A stretch of 7,071 bases of DNA, from the NCBI GenBank assembly GCA_018818345.1, contig JAHISI010000065.1:1-7071 (forward strand), given 5' to 3'. Shown here piece after piece: positions 5,459-7,071 of the stretch. The notes beneath the pieces are model-generated. The model was not told where the DNA came from. It saw only the letters and a program-made list of their open reading frames with translations, and searched no databases. A program made the position numbers and the translations under genes. Positions within the stretch are counted from its first letter, which is position 1, and each line of letters begins with the position of its first letter. The DNA is from Patescibacteria group bacterium. Its GTDB lineage: Bacteria > Patescibacteriota > Dojkabacteria > SC72.

Positions 5459-6465
5459 TGTTAAAAGCTACAAGATCAAACTACAAAAAACCAAGAAAAG
5501 CTCCAGTTGCTCACAAGGAGTTTTTTACAAAAGAAAATCTTTTCATCTCTCGTATTGCTAGCATATTGATGGTTCCTAAACCTCAGATAATGAGTATTTT
5601 TTCATCTAGAGCTGTTACTACAATTAGATTGAACCCTCTTAAAGGCAATGTAGAAGATACAAAGAAGGCATTAGAAGAGAAAGAATATCAGTTACAGGAA
5701 ATTCCATGGGCTAAAAATTGTTACTTTGTATTAAACTACGACAAGTCTGAAGTATCTCAATCAGTAGAATACCAGGAAGGGAAATTTTACATCCAGAATC
5801 TTTCAAGTATTTTAGATACTTTGGTACTTGATCCTCAAGAAGGAGAATATGTATTGGATATGTGTGCTGCACCAGGTAGTAAGACTACCCATATTGCAGC
5901 GGTCATGAATAATAAGGGGAAGATATTGGCAAATGATATTGATATGAGCAGAGTTTCTTCTTTAAAGAATGTCTTGTATCAGTTTGGTGCTAGGAATGCA
6001 AAGGCTACATACAGCGATTCCACGGAATTTGGGAAAAAATATCCTGAATATTTTGATAGGGTACTTTTGGATGCTCCATGTAGTGGTGAAGGTATGATAT
6101 ATATGAATAGTCAAAAGCCTTTGAGATTCTGGGGGTTGGATAAGATAAAGAGGAATTCTTTCTTACAAAAGGATTTAATAATTTCTGCATTTAGAACATT
6201 GAAAACTGGTGGTACACTCGTCTACTCTACTTGTACATTAGAACCTGAAGAGAATGAGGGAGTTGTTACATTCCTTCTAGAACATTTCCCTAATGCTACT
6301 GTAGAAGCTATTGATATTGATCTAGCTGGAGAAAAAGGATTTACATCGAAGGGAATCACTAAGTGGAGTGGTAATACCTACGATCCGGCTGTTAAGAAGA
6401 CTTTGAGAGTCATTCCTAACAGCAAGATGATGGGTTTTTATATCGCTAAGATAAAGAAGAACTAA
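5458..6465 (+). CDS. RsmB/NOP2/Sun-family RNA (cytosine-5)-methyltransferase
   Basis: A Rossmann-fold, S-adenosylmethionine-dependent enzyme that methylates C5 of a cytosine in RNA through a covalent cysteine intermediate. Residues 111-119 (YIQNLSSIL) are the usual pre-motif. Motif I is VLDMCAAPGSKTTHIA (132-147). N159/D160 lie in the second cofactor-binding strand. Motif IV is DAPCSG (205-210) with the product-release cysteine C208. Motif VI is STCTLEPEENEG (257-268) with the nucleophile C259. The end (LRVIPNSKMMGFYIAKI) is the usual family C-terminus. At 335 residues it lacks the NusB-like N-terminal domain of E. coli RsmB and the C-terminal extension of RsmF, so the target (C967, C1407 or a tRNA site) cannot be named. 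It is coupled to rsmE by the TAATG overlap with an AGGA 9 nt upstream. Family is certain; exact substrate is not. Confidence 0.94.
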   Translation: MLKATRSNYKKPRKAPVAHKEFFTKENLFISRIASILMVPKPQIMSIFSSRAVTTIRLNPLKGNVEDTKKALEEKEYQLQEIPWAKNCYFVLNYDKSEVSQSVEYQEGKFYIQNLSSILDTLVLDPQEGEYVLDMCAAPGSKTTHIAAVMNNKGKILANDIDMSRVSSLKNVLYQFGARNAKATYSDSTEFGKKYPEYFDRVLLDAPCSGEGMIYMNSQKPLRFWGLDKIKRNSFLQKDLIISAFRTLKTGGTLVYSTCTLEPEENEGVVTFLLEHFPNATVEAIDIDLAGEKGFTSKGITKWSGNTYDPAVKKTLRVIPNSKMMGFYIAKIKKN

Positions 6466-7071
6466 GCTACTTCCGTAACTTCTTCGTTCTTGTCTAAACC
6501 TTTCATACTCAATTTGATCTTACCCATGTTATCTATACCTACGACTTTGACTTTAACAATGTCACCTTCATTAATGAAGTCATGAACATCCTTAACAAAA
6601 TCATCTGATAGTTCTGATACATGTACTAGACCAGATATTCCTGGTGCTAGATCAACAAATGCTCCATATGGCATTATTGATGCAGCTTTACCTTCGTAGA
6701 CACTTCCTATTTCTGGTTTGAAATCATATCTCCTGATTGCCTTTACAGCAGCATCAAGGGACTCCTGAGATGCAGAATAGATATTTACTGTACCATCTTC
6801 CTCAATTTCAATCTCAGCACCAGTTCTTTCAGAAAGTTCTCTAATGTTCTTTCCGCCTGGGCCTATGATTTCACCGATCTTGTCTACAGCAACTTTCTCT
6901 TGTGCTACTCTTGGTGCAAATTCAGACATAGTTGTTCTTGGTTCTGCAATTGTTTTACTCATTGCTTCAAGAATCTTTGCTCTAGCTTCTGTTGATTGTT
7001 TGAATGTTTGTTCAACAATGTCCATAGATAGACCTTGTGTTTTTGTATCCATCTGTACAGCGGTTACTCCA
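6462..7071 (-). CDS. pnp: Polyribonucleotide nucleotidyltransferase (PNPase), C-terminal part
   Basis: PNPase is a trimeric phosphorolytic 3'-5' exoribonuclease of mRNA decay. The frame is open to the right edge, so 202 C-terminal residues are seen. They begin GVTAVQMDTKTQGL, the end of the catalytic second RNase PH domain; the active-site aspartates lie just outside the window. A helical linker precedes the KH domain (VAVDKIGEIIGPGGKNIREL, with the GPGG loop that grips RNA). The S1 domain follows (GSVYEGKAASIMPYGAFVDL, GLVHVSELSDD, VKVKVVGIDNMGKIKLSMK). The protein ends soon after S1 with a short acidic tail and no long extension. The ATG at 7052 is internal, because the PNPase sequence continues in frame upstream of it. 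The TAG stop overlaps the stop of the convergent methyltransferase gene. Confidence 0.96.
   Translation of the reverse strand, partial: GVTAVQMDTKTQGLSMDIVEQTFKQSTEARAKILEAMSKTIAEPRTTMSEFAPRVAQEKVAVDKIGEIIGPGGKNIRELSERTGAEIEIEEDGTVNIYSASQESLDAAVKAIRRYDFKPEIGSVYEGKAASIMPYGAFVDLAPGISGLVHVSELSDDFVKDVHDFINEGDIVKVKVVGIDNMGKIKLSMKGLDKNEEVTEVA

Noticed and set aside
7050..7052. ATG at 7052 (minus strand) as the start of a 196-residue KH-S1 protein
   Set aside because: The frame continues upstream to the window edge with GVTAVQ, which matches the end of the PNPase catalytic domain, so this methionine is internal.
1..7071. UGA recoding as in some CPR lineages
   Set aside because: All recognised genes read through with the standard code and end in TAA or TAG, with conserved motifs uninterrupted by UGA.
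1..7071. CRISPR arrays, tRNA or rRNA genes, insertion sequences
   Set aside because: No spaced direct repeats, cloverleaf-like sequence, rRNA-like stretch or transposase motif was seen on either strand.

Overview
The window looks like chromosomal DNA from a low-GC bacterium, probably of the Candidate Phyla Radiation (Patescibacteria). Grounds: single-pass anchored, FN3-rich surface proteins of a style common in that group, almost no Shine-Dalgarno sequences, and tight packing around a few conserved RNA-metabolism genes. The phylum is an inference. The standard genetic code fits: genes end in TAA or TAG and no UGA needs to be read through.

Minus strand, about 1-4640: a surface-protein cluster transcribed right to left. 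It starts with a 918-residue anchored protein (FN3 domain, beta-sandwich module, cysteine-rich middle, duplicated C-terminal 'GWNLIGV' module). After 24 nt comes a 110-residue one-helix membrane protein with a coiled coil, resembling DUF948. After 39 nt comes a second large FN3 protein that runs off the left edge (495 residues visible). The two large proteins share the same FN3 plus beta-sandwich pair, so this is a family of related envelope proteins of unknown function.

4640-4729 is a 90-nt divergent promoter region rich in TA. The rightward promoter (TGG-TATAAT) places transcription start almost exactly on the rsmE ATG, so that mRNA is probably leaderless.

Plus strand, 4730-6465: a two-gene rRNA-modification operon. 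RsmE (16S rRNA m3U methyltransferase) is followed by an RsmB/NOP2/Sun-type RNA m5C methyltransferase, coupled through a TAATG stop/start overlap.

Minus strand, 6462-7071: the C-terminal 202 residues of polynucleotide phosphorylase (end of the second RNase PH domain, KH, S1). Its stop codon overlaps that of the methyltransferase gene tail to tail, leaving no room for a terminator.

There are no RNA genes, CRISPR arrays, insertion sequences or intergenic stretches over 300 nt. The most interesting signals are the mosaic modular build of the surface proteins, with codon-use switches near domain linkers, two internal signal-peptidase-like KAYA sites, a tandem cysteine micro-repeat, and the leaderless rsmE promoter.
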